Origin: Prionace glauca
Taxonomy: Eukaryota; Chordata; Chondrichthyes; Carcharhiniformes; Carcharhinidae
Reading direction: 5' to 3'
NCBI GenBank assembly: GCA_037974335.1
Contig: CM075760.1
Location: 34,915,609 to 34,979,608 of the forward strand
DNA: 64,000 nt
The translations under genes and the position numbers were made by a program. The notes under the pieces were generated by a model. That model saw only the letters and a list, made by a program, of their open reading frames with translations. It was not told where the DNA came from and searched no databases. Shown one piece after another: positions 24,022 to 34,803 of the stretch (positions are counted from its first letter, which is position 1; every line of letters starts with the position of its first letter).

Positions 24022-24322
24022 GCACAGTGGCACGGTGGTAAGTATTGCTGCCTCTCAGCGCTGGGGCCCCAAACTCGATTCCCAGCTTGGGTCACTGTCT
24101 GTGTGGAGTTTGCACATTCTCCCCATGTCTGCATGGGTTTCCTCCAGATGCTCTGCTATCCTCCAGCAGTCCGAAAGACGTGATGGTTAGATGCATTGGC
24201 CATGCTAAATTCTCCGTCAGTGTTTCCGAACAGGAATGTGGTGACTAAGGCATTTTCACGGGAATTGCGTTGCAGTGTGAATGTCAGCCTACTTATTAGT
24301 GACACTAATAAATAAACTTAAA
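24022..24322 (+). repeat. tRNA-derived SINE, full length, ACTAATAAATAAA tail type
   Basis: Head gcacagtggcacggtggtaa, B box near aaactcgattcccagcttgg, body gtctgtgtggagtttgcac, and a tail ending gtgacactaataaataaac. The 3' end differs from the copies ending in ctgtagggttctatg, so at least two subfamilies share one head. Confidence 0.85.
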
Positions 24323-24499
24323 CTGCAGGTCTCGGTGCTGCTGTGACAATACACCCTCTTGTTTAAACATTCTGCAATGCTGAGACTGGGAGAGGAGTGA
24401 ACAACAGGGAGCAGCATTGCAGCTTCTCTCCCCCCATTGAAACTGGGATTGTTGCTCCATCTGCTGCACCATCCCCACCACATCCACTGGGGGGCAATC

Positions 24500-25110
24500 T
24501 GGACAATGGGCTGCAGGCAGACCTCACTGCGCCTGCGCCACAATCACTCACCGCCGACGGCGGCCATCTTGCGTTGCCAAGGGAGACGGCGACCCGAGCG
24601 CTGCACTCTGAGAGAATTCCCCTCCTTGCACATGCGCCCAGGGAGTTGCATTTGCATCTTTTAATGTTTTGAATCTTGATGATTATTATTCACATCCTCA
24701 CCCGTCAGACTTTCGGTTCCTTCTCCATTCGGGAACATCGTTTCTGTTTTTTATTACGTCTGTTTTTCAATCACACCCGCGCGGTGCGCTCTGGGAAAAT
24801 ACTACAGCACATGCGCGGTTCCGCCACCTGCCTCTTTATAAAAATATGTATTTTATTTAATTTTAATTCCGCTCCGGGCGGGATTTCCGGGTGGGAATTT
24901 CTCTCACTTTCTACATTTCTGAACCGCCGCTTTTTCCTCGACGGGGGGAGGGGCTGTGGTGATGTCACGGCAATATGGCGGCTGACCCCGCCTCTCTGCA
25001 GGACCCGGATGTTCCGCCAACGAGCAGCGGCCGGGCTGGAGTGGACAAGAGGTGACACTGGGCGGAGCAGCGCCCGGGCGTGTTACAGCACCCCCGCGTG
25101 GTCAGGAAGG
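24500..25110. promoter_or_regulatory. CpG-rich promoter-like island
   Basis: Dense CpG, YY1-like cores in both directions (gcggccatcttgcgttgcc at about 24560, caatatggcggctgacc at about 24970), an octamer atttgcat at about 24650, and GC boxes near 25060. Such islands usually mark transcription starts. The open frames inside are compositional. I cannot identify the transcript. Confidence 0.5.
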
Positions 25111-25525
25111 GAAATAGCAGCAGCGCAGTCTCTGCCCAAAGGCTTCCCCAGTTCAGCTGCTCAGAGACACTGGGAACCTCTTCAACTGGAAACTTCAGCT
25201 TCTCACATTCACCCCCTGTGTTCAGTCATTGTTTAATAGACAACCTCTGTAGGGAAATCAGAAACAACTTGTTCACATTAAAGGGGATAGGAATCTGAAC
25301 CATTCTGCTCAGAAAGCTCTACTCGCCTTGAAATTTGAATTGAAATGTTCAAGATGAGAATTTATAGATACAAGTCATGTTGTATGTGGAACGCTCATGA
25401 TGCCACAATAAGATCAGTACAGACATTTCACAGGGTTGTGTGAGTGGAGAAGATGTCAGAGAGGGTGTGGTTAAATATAGAGCTACAGTGTCTGAAGCTC
25501 AGTTTTGGGTAAAGAAAAATGGCAG
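25111..25525. other. No recognisable feature
   Basis: Mixed sequence downstream of the CpG island. It could hold a 5' UTR or intron of an unidentified gene, but nothing supports an exon. Confidence 0.4.
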
Positions 25526-25830
25526 TAAAAAGAACAAAGAAAATTACAGCCCAGGAACATGCCCCTCGGCCCGTCAAACCTTCACTGACCATGCTGCCCG
25601 ACTTAACTAAAACCCCCTATCCTTCCGGGACCATATCCCTTTATTCTCATCCTATTCATGTACTTGTCAGCTGACTTAAAAGTCACAACTGCATCCGCTT
25701 CCACTATCTCTTCCCGGCAGCGAGTTCCAGGAACCCACTACTCTCTATGCAAACAATCGGCCATGTCCATCTACTTTAAACCTTGCCCCTTGCACTTGAA
25801 AGCATGCCTTCATCGGTTGGGGCATTTTGT
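25526..25830 (-). repeat. LINE 3' end fragment
   Basis: Reversed LINE 3' end (aattacagcccaggaacatg, ttctcatcctattcatgtac, cttcccggcagcgagttcca). The left edge of the large segmental duplication falls inside it at about 25722. Confidence 0.7.
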
Positions 25831-26468
25831 TCCTGAACATTATCTGAGTCTCGATGTTACACCCATAGTACATTCGCTCTGGCCTCGGCCTCAAATGCTT
25901 TGTGTCATAAGAACTGATAAATTGTTTGATGCATTGCCAGGAAAGAAACTTTCCTATTTTGACACCTGCACATATCAGCAAGTCATCCAGTCTACAAGAC
26001 AATTTAATAGGTTTAGGTGCAGACTAACATAGTTAATCACCATCTGAAACATGCTAGGGTGAGGGAAGTCTGTACGATTCCGGTTTGGTGCTGAATATTA
26101 TCAGAATCTCGATGTTACAGTCATATTATCTTTGCTCTGACCTCAGCTTGAAATGCTTTCTCCAAAATCAGAAATGCTGAATTTTATGGAAAAAAATGAC
26201 AAAATTGTATAAATTTTCTAAGACATGATGAATTTTGTCCAAAATGTATTTGAGTTTAGCATTTATTTAATATCCTAATCTTATTGAATGATTTTTATTC
26301 CGAAAAAAAAACTTAAAATAGTCATTTGCTGTTCATTAGCAATTTCCGAACATTACTTTCTCCAGAGAAGCTGAAAATGTGCTTGGCAGCATTTGTCTGA
26401 ATAAATATAAAGCTATTAAATACCTTTTTTCATCGAAAGTAACAAGGAATTTGTGAACACCTTTTAAA

Positions 26469-26537
26469 GGTTCGTATTGAGCTAACCAGGATTCTTCTGA
26501 GTGATAGTCAGACGCGTTGTCCATTGCGCCACTAGCC
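26469..26537 (-). pseudogene. tRNA-Arg pseudogene, copy 1
   Basis: Minus strand reads ctagtggcgcaatggacaac then gcgtctgactatcactcaga. The D arm and anticodon stem of tRNA-Arg-ACG are recognisable, but the anticodon loop is changed (CTATCAC instead of CTACGGA) and the T arm is lost (ggttagctcaat instead of ggttcgactcc). Flanks match those of the intact Arg gene at 57.1 kb. Confidence 0.75.
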
Positions 26538-26806
26538 TACATGTAAAAGTGGGATAGTTGTTACATATTCGCTCAACGTTTCGAAAGTTTCAGGCAGAAA
26601 CATTGTCAAAAAGTTTGCTTTTACTTGTGAGGAAAAGGTCCATTATTGAGATTGTCTTTATTCATTTCTTATCATCCCTAATTGCCCTTGAATTGAGTAA
26701 CAGCAGCTGAACGGGCTGGCAAATTCTCCTCTCGATTCGGACTTGGTGATAAATTTAAATGAAATGCCCTTCAGCTAATCCATATCTGTATTTGCAAATT
26801 AAAACA

Positions 26807-26878
26807 AGGTCCCACCGAGATTTGAACTCGGATCGCTGGATTCAGAGTCCAGAGTGCTCACCATTACACCACAGAACC
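26807..26878 (-). tRNA. tRNA-Gln (CTG)
   Basis: 72 nt including discriminator. Acceptor GGTTCTG pairs with TGGGACC, allowing G-T pairs; anticodon stem CTGGA/TCCAG encloses CTCTGAA, so anticodon CTG. T arm CCGAG-TTCAAAT-CTCGG. It matches the vertebrate Gln-CTG sequence almost exactly. A TTTT run just downstream on the minus strand is a Pol III terminator. Duplicated at 45413; a third copy is at 58124. Confidence 0.95.
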
Positions 26879-27243
26879 CAACACGTGCGCACAGCCTGAA
26901 AATCGTGGATCAATACTTGTGCCAATTTGAACAGCAGGGCGAAATATCAGTCCCGTTGCACAATTATTCATATTTATATTTCCCTTGCTGGTTCCTCCTG
27001 TAAAAGCGAGTAGGCTCCCTTCCATTGCATTAAATTTCACTGTAACTGACCACATTCAAACACCAATGTTTGCATCGAACTGACATAAACCTTACTGCAG
27101 TAAATCCACTGAACAACATCAGCTTATCACAGCTCTGCTTTCATCACACTGGAAGCCAATGTGAAAATATCAACAATTTCAAATCTTAACAGACAGGAAG
27201 GAGTGTGTGAGTGCGGACAATTGGAGCTGTGCACATTCCTGTA

Positions 27244-27950
27244 GTAAAAAGTCTGACAACACCAGGTTTTAGTCCAACCGATTTATTTGATAATATTCTC
27301 ACAAGCTTTCGAGGTTACCCTCTTTGTCAAGTGAATGGAGAGTTCTGGCCTCAGACAGACAGAGCAAACAAAGCACAGACAGTTGCTGATTAGAATGCGA
27401 ATCCTTACACCTAACCTGCTGTTCAATTCTTAAAGTGGCTGATAATGTGAGTGGAAGGAGCACTGATCACAGTTTAAAGAGATGTGTATTGTCTCCAGAC
27501 AGTACAGTAAGTGAGGTTTTGCAAACCCAGGCAAGTCACGGGGGTTACAGATAGTGCGACATGAACCCAAGATCCCTGTTGATCTTGGGTTCATGTCGCA
27601 CTATCTGTAACCCCCGTGACTTGCCTGGGTTTGCAAAACCTCACTTACTGTACTGTCTGGAGACAATACACATCTCTTTAAACTGTGATCAGTGCTCTTT
27701 CCACTCACATTATCAGCCACTTTAAGAATTGAACAGCAGGTTAGGTGTAAGGATTCGCATTCTAATCAGCAACTGTCTGTGCTTTGTTTGCTCTGTCTGT
27801 CTGAGGCCAGAACTCTCCATTCACTTGACAAAGAGGGTAACCTCGAAAGCTTGTGAGAATATTATCAAATAAATCGGTTGGACTAAAACCTGGTGTTGTC
27901 AGACTTTTTACTGTGTTTACGCCAGTCCAACGCCGGCATACCCACATCAT
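27244..27950. repeat. 708-bp near-perfect palindrome of repeat F, with target-site duplication
   Basis: Arms 27244-27574 and 27581-27911 are 331 nt each and inverted with about one mismatch that I can find, around a 6-nt loop (27575-27580). About 39 extra bases of family F (ending ggcatacccacatcat) follow the right arm. It is flanked by cacattcctgta on both sides (27231-27242 and 27951-27962), a 12-bp target duplication. The partner segment at about 45829-45842 shows the empty site. Both strands give the same short open frame, an effect of symmetry, not a gene. Confidence 0.95.
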
Positions 27951-27993
27951 CACATTCCTGTAATCAGTATCTGGGAGAATCAGGCAGATGGGA

Positions 27994-28029
27994 TCCTGGG
28001 GGTCTCGTGGTTAGGATTCAACGCTTTCA
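27994..28029 (+). pseudogene. tRNA-Glu 5'-half relic, copy 1
   Basis: tcctgggggtctcgtggtta then ggattcaacgctttca resembles the first half of tRNA-Glu-TTC (A box and anticodon TTC), then similarity stops at the anticodon loop. Copy 2 is at 45872. Confidence 0.6.
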
Positions 28030-28652
28030 GATGTCACAGACTGGCCTCGATATATGAAGATTTAATGCGTGTTTTTAACATAAGAGTAAAAAGCTTTGGG
28101 GTTTTCCTTTATCCGACTTGCCAAGGACTTCTCATGCCCCCTCCTAGCTCTCCTAAGCCCTATTTGTTTAACTCATTCCGAGCAAACTTGTAACCCTATA
28201 TAGGTGTTATCAAGTGTAGAAAGTGGAAGTTTGGCCTGGTGTCGCACTGGGTACCAGCTTTGAAGAAATGTAGCAACTTAAAGCTTTTGCAGACATTCAT
28301 GATGTGTATTGTTGAGTTGAGTATATGAGACAGTGTGCAAGTAATTTGAACACGTTTTAAGTGTGTTTAGACTGATGTGGTGAAAGCAGAGGCATATTTG
28401 GGAGAATGAGGCTGTGTGAGAGGGGGACTGTTGCAGAGTGTTTGTGTTTTGGAGGAAGGTTGAAAGTTTGAGGTGAGGTTGTGAATGAAAGGAAGGTGTT
28501 GAACAGCATGAGAGGCTTGTGCGATGTTGCGTGTGAAATTTGAGTGAGAGCATTTGTGGGCATTTGGGGAATGAAAGGATAAAGTCAGAAAATTACAATG
28601 CTGCTGAGTGTGAAGGAAGAGAGAGCATGTGGGGGGAGTACCAGTAGGAGCA

Positions 28653-28723
28653 GCATTGGTGGTTCAGTGGTAGAATTCTCGCTTCCCACGCGGGAGACCC
28701 GGGTTCGATTCCCGGCCAATGCA
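28653..28723 (+). tRNA. tRNA-Gly (CCC)
   Basis: 71 nt with acceptor GCATTGG/CCAATGC and anticodon loop TTCCCAC on stem CTCGC/GCGGG, giving CCC. Matches vertebrate Gly-CCC except for T instead of C at position 32. Downstream is only a weak T-rich terminator (ttctttctcc). Partner: 46538. Confidence 0.93.
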
Positions 28724-29154
28724 AAGCTTCTTCTTTCTCCGTTCACTCTGTGTATTGAAGCCAATTTCCTGTCAAAATTGGGGGAAAACAAGGGAAATAT
28801 AAAGTCTTGTAAGTGAATCCTGAGGGAAATGGATCACAATATTCGAAAGGGAGGTGCAATTGTGAATGGTGTTATTGATGATTGAGTGGAAAGTATTGGA
28901 ACTTTGGGCGACTGGTGGTTAGTTCCCTTCCCTCCCGTTGAATTCCTGCCTGTGATAAGAGACATAGATTCATTTTACCTGCCCGTTCATAGGAGAAACA
29001 CAGTACAGCAGTGCTGCGGGATCAACGGAACTAAAGAGACTTGTATAGAATTGTAAACAGTGCGGTCATGCTGCAGTTCTGGAACAGGTTTTCAGAAATA
29101 GAATTGTGGTCAGTGACACACTAGTTTAGAATATATTTAACTGTTGTTGTTTCA

Positions 29155-29228
29155 GTCTCTGTGGCGCAATGGGTCAGCGCGTTCGGCTGTTAACCGAAAG
29201 GTTGATGGTTCGAGACCACACAGGGACG
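29155..29228 (+). tRNA. tRNA-Asn (GTT), weakened T stem
   Basis: 74 nt, acceptor GTCTCTG/CAGGGAC, anticodon loop CTGTTAA (GTT). The T stem is GATGG/CCACA, with two mismatches at its outer end, where the partner at 47039 has GGTGG/CCACC. A strong TTTTT terminator follows. Pol III boxes remain, but folding of the T arm is doubtful. Confidence 0.8.
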
Positions 29229-29689
29229 GATTTTTGCTATTTTTCTAACTATCAGCATTCACGGGGAAACAGTTGCCTGCTTCAACTCATTGAAAAGTTT
29301 GGAACTACGAGAGAGAGTTTGGTAGTGTACAAGCTGAGACATTGTATACACCTCTGATTCTGTGTGTGCCCTTGTATCTTTCGAGTTACGAGGATCTCTA
29401 TATGTCTGCGCCTGAATCTAGTGTGTCCCTGCATCTATATGTGTCCCTGAATCTGTGTATGCCCCCCTGTTTCTCTGTAGGCTCCAATACCCGTGTGTGT
29501 GTGTATGTGTGTGTGTGTATGTGTGTGTGTATCCCTGTAAATGTCTGATTCTTTGTGTCTTTTTTAAGACTAAACCGTGAAAATGTCTGACAAACGAATT
29601 GCAGAGGGCAGCAATGTTTACCCACTAAGATTCTGAATTTGATTAACGTCTGATAACTGCATCGAATGTACAATTTGAAGTTTCAAATA

Positions 29690-29945
29690 ATCCCAACTTC
29701 AATCTCCAGACATTATCTCCCAATGGGAAATGAAGAACACTGTTTACCTGCGGTGCCTGGTTATAAAAAGGGCGAATACACCACCGAGATCCTTCTATAA
29801 ACTCCAATCTCGGACAATATCGTTCAATATTCATATTTCAGTAACCGGTTCGCAGACTCGCAAGCACCAGCGCCTGCAGTCGCTGTGGTCCGCCAGCAGA
29901 TGGTGGTGTTGTATCATTTTAATCACAAGATTAGTGGAGCAGGTT
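29690..29945 (+). promoter_or_regulatory. Recurring intergenic module with CTCF-like core, copy 1
   Basis: Contains atctcccaatgggaaatgaa, a TATA-like tggttataaaaagggcg, gacaatatcgttcaatattc, then a CTCF-like core ccagcagatggtgg at 29893-29906 (13 of 14 positions of CCASYAGRKGGCRS). The same order occurs at 33780-34090, 47575-47830 and, inverted, 61865-62120. It lies 3' of the Asn gene. Function is unknown; a boundary or insulator role is inference. Confidence 0.6.
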
Positions 29946-30402
29946 TGAGGAAAAATTTGAGGAAAATTTATTTCTCTGTTTCCATGGAAAGAGAACAATC
30001 AGTAAAGCAATGACGTTAATGTCTCTGTCAGTAAGATTCACAGGGAAATTTGGCCGAAGGATAGTGAATTTAATACTTGCATTCCTATTTACCTTCCCGC
30101 TAGTGAACATGTCGATTACCAGCTAATTATTATATAACCTTGCATTTTAGTGATTTAAAGATTTGTCTATTTTCTCATACAGACATTATCAAATAATATT
30201 TCATTATAATTGGACACATGTCTCTTTTTCGCTGAATTTTCCATTCCTCGGTGCTCATTTTTTTTTCTTTACTGAGTCCGTTTAGAAATCCAGCCGAACC
30301 CTGCCTCTATATTGTGTTCTGTGTATATTTAAAATGTAGTTGCTTATTATAATTTTTGACTTCAGCACGATTCGAGCCCTAACTCACTCTGATCTATAAC
30401 AC

Positions 30403-31340
30403 ACACTGCAAATTGCATGAACGCCTGAAAATGACTAACTGTGCACTGATTTGAGTTATTAGCTCATTAACCAATCTCACTGTCGAATGCTGACACGGGA
30501 TTTTATTAAGTGTAATCGCAGACAGTCCAATTTTCTATCCGAGCTACAATCTGACTCTGAATGTAACTCAGTGGGAGTTTGGGGCTAGTATTTCATGGAC
30601 ATTATCATCTCAGCATCCATCATAATTTCCCATGCCCTCCGCACCGCCCACCCGCCCTCACTCCACGCCCCCAGCGCCTCCCTCCCCCCTACCTCCACCC
30701 TCCACAAACGCCACTCCGTCCCCCCCAACCATCTCCACCCCGCCCCCTCCCCACTCCTCCCCTCCTCCCCACCCCCCCACCCCCCCCCCCCCCCACCCCT
30801 GGCCGCTTCCCAACACCATTTATTAATTTCGATTCCACGTCTTCAGTTCACCATCATTAGTTTTAATAGTGACATTTATCAATGAGTTGGAGCGATGGAG
30901 GGTGAGAGGGGGGGCTAAATACGCGGGGGTTCAGTGAGCTTTCAGAATTGGTGGAGTCACCAACTCCCACCCACTTTGACACGGTGCTACTCCATTCTGG
31001 AACGGGATTGATGATAAACTGTCAGCTAAACAGAACATTACACTCACCGTGTAATCAGTTTCTGGAGGTGAATGTGTTTGAAAGCAAAGGAAGGAAATAT
31101 CATTTGCTGCAGATGATAGAATGACTGTGTGACTATATCTGTAGTGACAGTGACCTGGGATTAAGCAATGGAGACAGTAATGATGATCAATGAGATACAA
31201 ATCTCAGATATCACAGCAGAACTGTGAAAAGCTCATGTTGTTCAGCAGATTTCCCACAAGAAGCGAGAGAAGAGGCAGAGGCTGCGAATGATCTTTGAGT
31301 GTGGTGAGCTGCAGTGAAATGTAGTGGAGTAGAATGTATT
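30403..31340. other. No gene; C-rich tract
   Basis: 30403-30600 is a diverged continuation of the module also seen at 34.5-34.7 kb. 30630-30830 is a C-rich simple tract giving proline-rich open frames. The rest is unassigned. Confidence 0.5.
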
Positions 31341-31526
31341 ATTATTCAGTTTGACAGGAGGAAGCAGCAAGGGGAATGAAATTATAAATTGCCGGGATTG
31401 GGCCAATGGGTTTATTTTGTTTCTCCAGGTAGTTCAAACTGACACAATGATCGCTCCTGTTTTCCATCGGGAAGGAATTTCAGACCCTGCTAAATCTTGT
31501 GCTGGTCGGCAGCAACAAAACCGACA

Positions 31527-31598
31527 TTCCCTGACCGGGAATCGAACCCGGGCCGCGGCGGTGAGAGCGCCGAATCCTAACCACTAGACCACCAGGGA
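31527..31598 (-). tRNA. tRNA-Glu (CTC)
   Basis: 72 nt, acceptor TCCCTGG/TCAGGGA, anticodon loop CTCTCAC (CTC), T arm CCGGG-TTCGATT-CCCGG. It reads identically to vertebrate Glu-CTC as I know it. A TTTT run follows on the minus strand. Just downstream in genomic order lies the cluster word gacaggaggaagcagcaagg (31355), which also neighbours the Gln and Phe genes. Confidence 0.97.
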
Positions 31599-31711
31599 AG
31601 ATGCGAATGGTAGCCTTAATCTGACCGATACATTTCAGCGTTTTTCAAATTCTCCAGAACGGCTTGTCGAGGAAAAAAAATTGTTTTGATAGAACAGGAA
31701 TGACTCCTTCA

Positions 31712-31850
31712 GCCAACAGCAAATTACTGCAGATGCTGGAACTTAAAAAACTTAAAATGCTGGAAAATCTCAACAGGAGGAACAGCATCTCTGGAGAAAG
31801 AATTTAAGACAATGTAATTGACTCTAAACTGCCCTCTGAAATGGCTCAAC
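31712..31850 (-). repeat. Short dispersed repeat (TE 3' scrap)
   Basis: Reverse of the cagcattttctgtttttatt type scrap: actgcagatgctggaactta then atgctggaaaatctcaacag. A further diverged piece lies at about 32065-32250. Confidence 0.6.
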
Positions 31851-32586
31851 AAAATAGTTAGTTCAGTGGGAAATAGGGATAAACAACAAATGCTGACAAT
31901 GAAATTTATATTGTGTTAGCAGCATTTTATGAAATAATTAATAATTTTCATTTTGTTTCATTTCATGTCAGACAGGGTGACATATTTGGGGCTCTTATTA
32001 TTTAAAACCTCAGCCCTTTAACTATTGAGACAGTTATGGTTCAGTCAGAGAAAAGTGATCCACTGTGATCCAAAAGAAGGAATTCTAGTTGCTGCAAATC
32101 CCACCTCAAAACGGAAAATGTTGGAAGATTCATCAGTTTCAACAGTTTCTGTGGAGGGAAAGAGAGGGTATGATACAGGTTGCTGACCTTTGACACTAAC
32201 TGGAAGAAATTGATGATTTCATGGCTTTCAAACAAGTACAAAGCCAAGGAAAATAGAGAGAGAGAGGATGGAAGAAAAAATAGGCTTTTGATAGGATGGA
32301 AGGATGGAGTGATTGAATTACAATGGAGATGATTGTTGTTTCCACTGACACAATCTCGCAGATCTGGGTTTAAATCTCATAATAAATGGGAACAAAACCT
32401 CTCGCTGAGTTCAGCGCTTAGCTCACCGCCTAGCTCACCGCCTTCCAGTGATCTGGAGGCAGTTTTCTCAACTGTGAGATGAACAACGGAGAAAAGAGAG
32501 AGAGACTCAGTTTGAGCCGTGGCACTCCTGGAGGAACGGTGATCTGGAATTCACCCAGAAATGAGTCAAAGTTTTAAAAACATCGA

Positions 32587-32655
32587 CGTCCAACGTGGGG
32601 CTCAAACCCACGACCCTGAGATTAAGAGTCTCATGCTCGATTGAGCTAGCCGGGC
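32587..32655 (-). pseudogene. tRNA-Lys (CTT) pseudogene, short D loop
   Basis: Minus strand keeps acceptor GCCCGGC, anticodon loop CTCTTAA (CTT) and T arm GTGGG-TTTGAGC-CCCAC. The D arm is GCTC-AATC-GAGC, a four-base loop that lacks the conserved GG pair. The acceptor 3' side GTTGGAC has a mismatch. It is the only Lys-like gene in the window and probably not functional. Confidence 0.8.
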
Positions 32656-33056
32656 ACATGCATTATTGATCTTTCCGTAACCTAAAATACATGGAGAGAT
32701 TATGGCTTTTCTATTTGGTGTCTCAGTTTGTTCAGATTTCAACGTTTACATTGAATCCCCAAAGTTTCTATCCATCCCTCTCAGTCATCAATTACATCAA
32801 TCACATCTCTCAATTCTTAGCTTCACCTTTCCCAAGCATTCCAAAATCCTCTTACATCATTCACCGTATTTTTCCTTTGTTCTTAATAATTTAGCCAGGG
32901 GAGGGGGCGGAGGGAACACCCTCTCAAGATTTTCATGTCACACTGTTTCCCTATTTCAGATGTTTCAATAAGATCATCTCTGATTATTCTAAACTCCAGA
33001 GCGAACAGACTCATCCCACTGAATCTCTCCTCTCAGGAGAAACGCAGAAATCAATC

Positions 33057-33434
33057 GCCCCACAGCGTCTGTGAAGGGAACAACATCTAAATCTTCCGGC
33101 TGGATGAACTGGCCTCGGAGCTGGAGAAGTCAGAGTTGTAACTCTAACGATAAACTCTGAAGAACATACATGTCAGATACACAACATACATGTCAGATAC
33201 ACACACAGCAAACATGTCAAATCATGTCACTTTCAAGTTGCGGCTTTTAACTTCCTGTTTTCCCCCTCAGACATTTCCCTGTTCATCAAAAATCTCCGAC
33301 CTCAAACCCCATCCTGCTCCTCAATCCACTGATAATGTTACTAGTACCGCAAGGAGCTCGCAGCATTTAGCTCCATAGCTCAGTGGTAAGAGTCTTGTGA
33401 ACCTGGGGTCGCGAGTTCAATTCTTGCTGGAGCT
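33057..33434. repeat. Inverted duplication, partner 54710-55095
   Basis: The order ccacagcgtctgtgaaggga, catgtcagatacacacacag, tcatgtcactttcaag and aatccactgataat is found reversed at 54.7-55.1 kb. Both end in a tRNA-Thr copy, intact there and broken here. Confidence 0.9.
33369..33434 (+). pseudogene. tRNA-Thr (TGT) pseudogene, anticodon stem deleted
   Basis: 66 nt. Acceptor AGCTCCA/TGGAGCT still pairs and the D arm is intact. About six bases are missing from the 5' anticodon stem (gtaagagtcttgtgaacctg where the intact copy at 54710 has gtgagagcactggtcttgta), and the loop reads TTGTGAA. Confidence 0.85.
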
Positions 33435-33779
33435 TCCACCCAAAGTTTCGCTAACACAAACTGTAGGAAAAAGCAGTGGACTTGTATCATAACTGAAATG
33501 AGGCAGTAATACTCCATATTTTAAGAAATTTCACCGTTCGAAAAAGTGAGAGGAGGACAAACGGAAGAGAGGGCTTGGATCTCTCTTAATGCCCCAACTG
33601 CGATGGACCTTCAGAAGGTGATAGATTTCAAGGCGATCACCAAGGTACGAGGGCCAGCGCATTCTTTAAAACAATTCTCATGGAAATATAAACAACGTTG
33701 AGTTAGGTCCATTATGTGAGATTAAAAGTGATAATCTGTGACAGGTGAATGGCAGAGTTCAGGAAATTTCAGCCACTCC

Positions 33780-34690
33780 CACTCAAAATTGGATTTGCGT
33801 TTCATAACGCCACCGAATGTACAAATACATGTGTTAAATATACATCTCCAATGTCTAGTCACTATCTCCCACGGGAAAGAGAAATAGAATTCCTGTGCAG
33901 TGACTGCTGATAAAATGGTAAACTGACCAGCCCAGCTCCTGTTGGAAACTTCAATCCCAGACAATTTTGTCCAATATCCACACTTGAGCAAATGGTTCCC
34001 AAGTGCAGGCATCCAGCGACTGAACGCTGACACATGAGACCAGCGCTGCGAGTCGCCAGCAGATGGTGAAACTGGATCACTATCATCATGTTTACAGTGA
34101 AAAAGGTTTTTAGAGCTTTTTTTAAGGGTAGCAAAAAGTGAATAAAAAGGCGTTTACATATTTTCCAGTAACTTACGGCGTGGAATGGTTGTGAATAGAA
34201 TACTTACTTCGTTATTCCTCCTAATAAAGATGTCTGTTTTCGGCTAATCATTCCATTACGTTCTATTTTATCATTTTAAATACTTATTCAGAATTCATTC
34301 AAAAAGTTTATTCATAACTGAAAATAAATCTATTTTTGTCTGAATTTTTTAACAATTATTTCCTTTCAGACCCTTCACAAACAAAGACCAACCTTGCTTA
34401 TACTCTGTTCTATGCATCTTTAATATATGTATTTGCTTATTTCACTTTAACACTCCAGTGCATTTGGGGCACGAACTAACTTTGATCTCTCACACATGCT
34501 GCAAAATCCACGAGGGGAGTGGAATTTAATGCGCATTCAGCTGAGGATTTTTAATTGAATTGTACCAAGTGCATTGTCAAATACTGCCATTGAGTTTTAC
34601 TAAATGCAATCACTGCCACTCCAACATTCTGTCTCAAGCTGCAGTCTAGCACCGACCGTAAATCCATGGAAGTTTAATGCTAATATTTGA
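33780..34690 (+). promoter_or_regulatory. Recurring intergenic module with CTCF-like core, copy 2 (diverged)
   Basis: Same order as 29690-30590 but older: ctatctcccacgggaaagag, gacaattttgtccaatatcc, then ccagcagatggtga at 34056-34069, followed by a long AT-rich tail still alignable to 30.1-30.6 kb (for example ttgtcaaatactgcc against ctgtcgaatgctgac). The core is among the best-kept parts. Confidence 0.55.
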
Positions 34691-34803
34691 ACAAAGAACA
34701 AACAACAACACAGCATGGGAAACAAGCCCTTCGGCCCAATGAGCCCACGCCGCATTTCAATATTATGAATGCCCTCCTCTACCCATGACCTTTGTCTACA
34801 CCT
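34690..34803 (+). repeat. Dispersed repeat R1, 3'-truncated
   Basis: Starts gaacaaagaacaaacaacaa, continues ggaaacaagcccttcggccc and ends after catgacctttgtctacacc. Confidence 0.75.

Larger units (their letters stand above)
25722..30402. repeat. Segmental duplication, copy 1 (partner 43238-48281)
   Basis: Colinear with 43238-48281 in the same orientation, from ttccaggaacccactactct to ctcactctgatctataacac. It holds, in order: Arg pseudogene (-), Gln (-), a palindromic insertion, Glu 5'-half relic (+), Gly (+), Asn (+) and the CTCF-like module. Without the 708-bp palindrome it is about 3.96 kb. The partner without its LINE is also about 3.96 kb. Similarity looks high throughout, with scattered substitutions and small indels. 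Confidence 0.92.

Noticed and set aside
24676-25236. 186-codon frame over the CpG island
   Set aside because: High-CpG composition keeps the frame open; no domain or splice signals support it.
27211-27953. Same 50-residue peptide encoded on both strands
   Set aside because: A consequence of the perfect palindrome, not a conserved protein.
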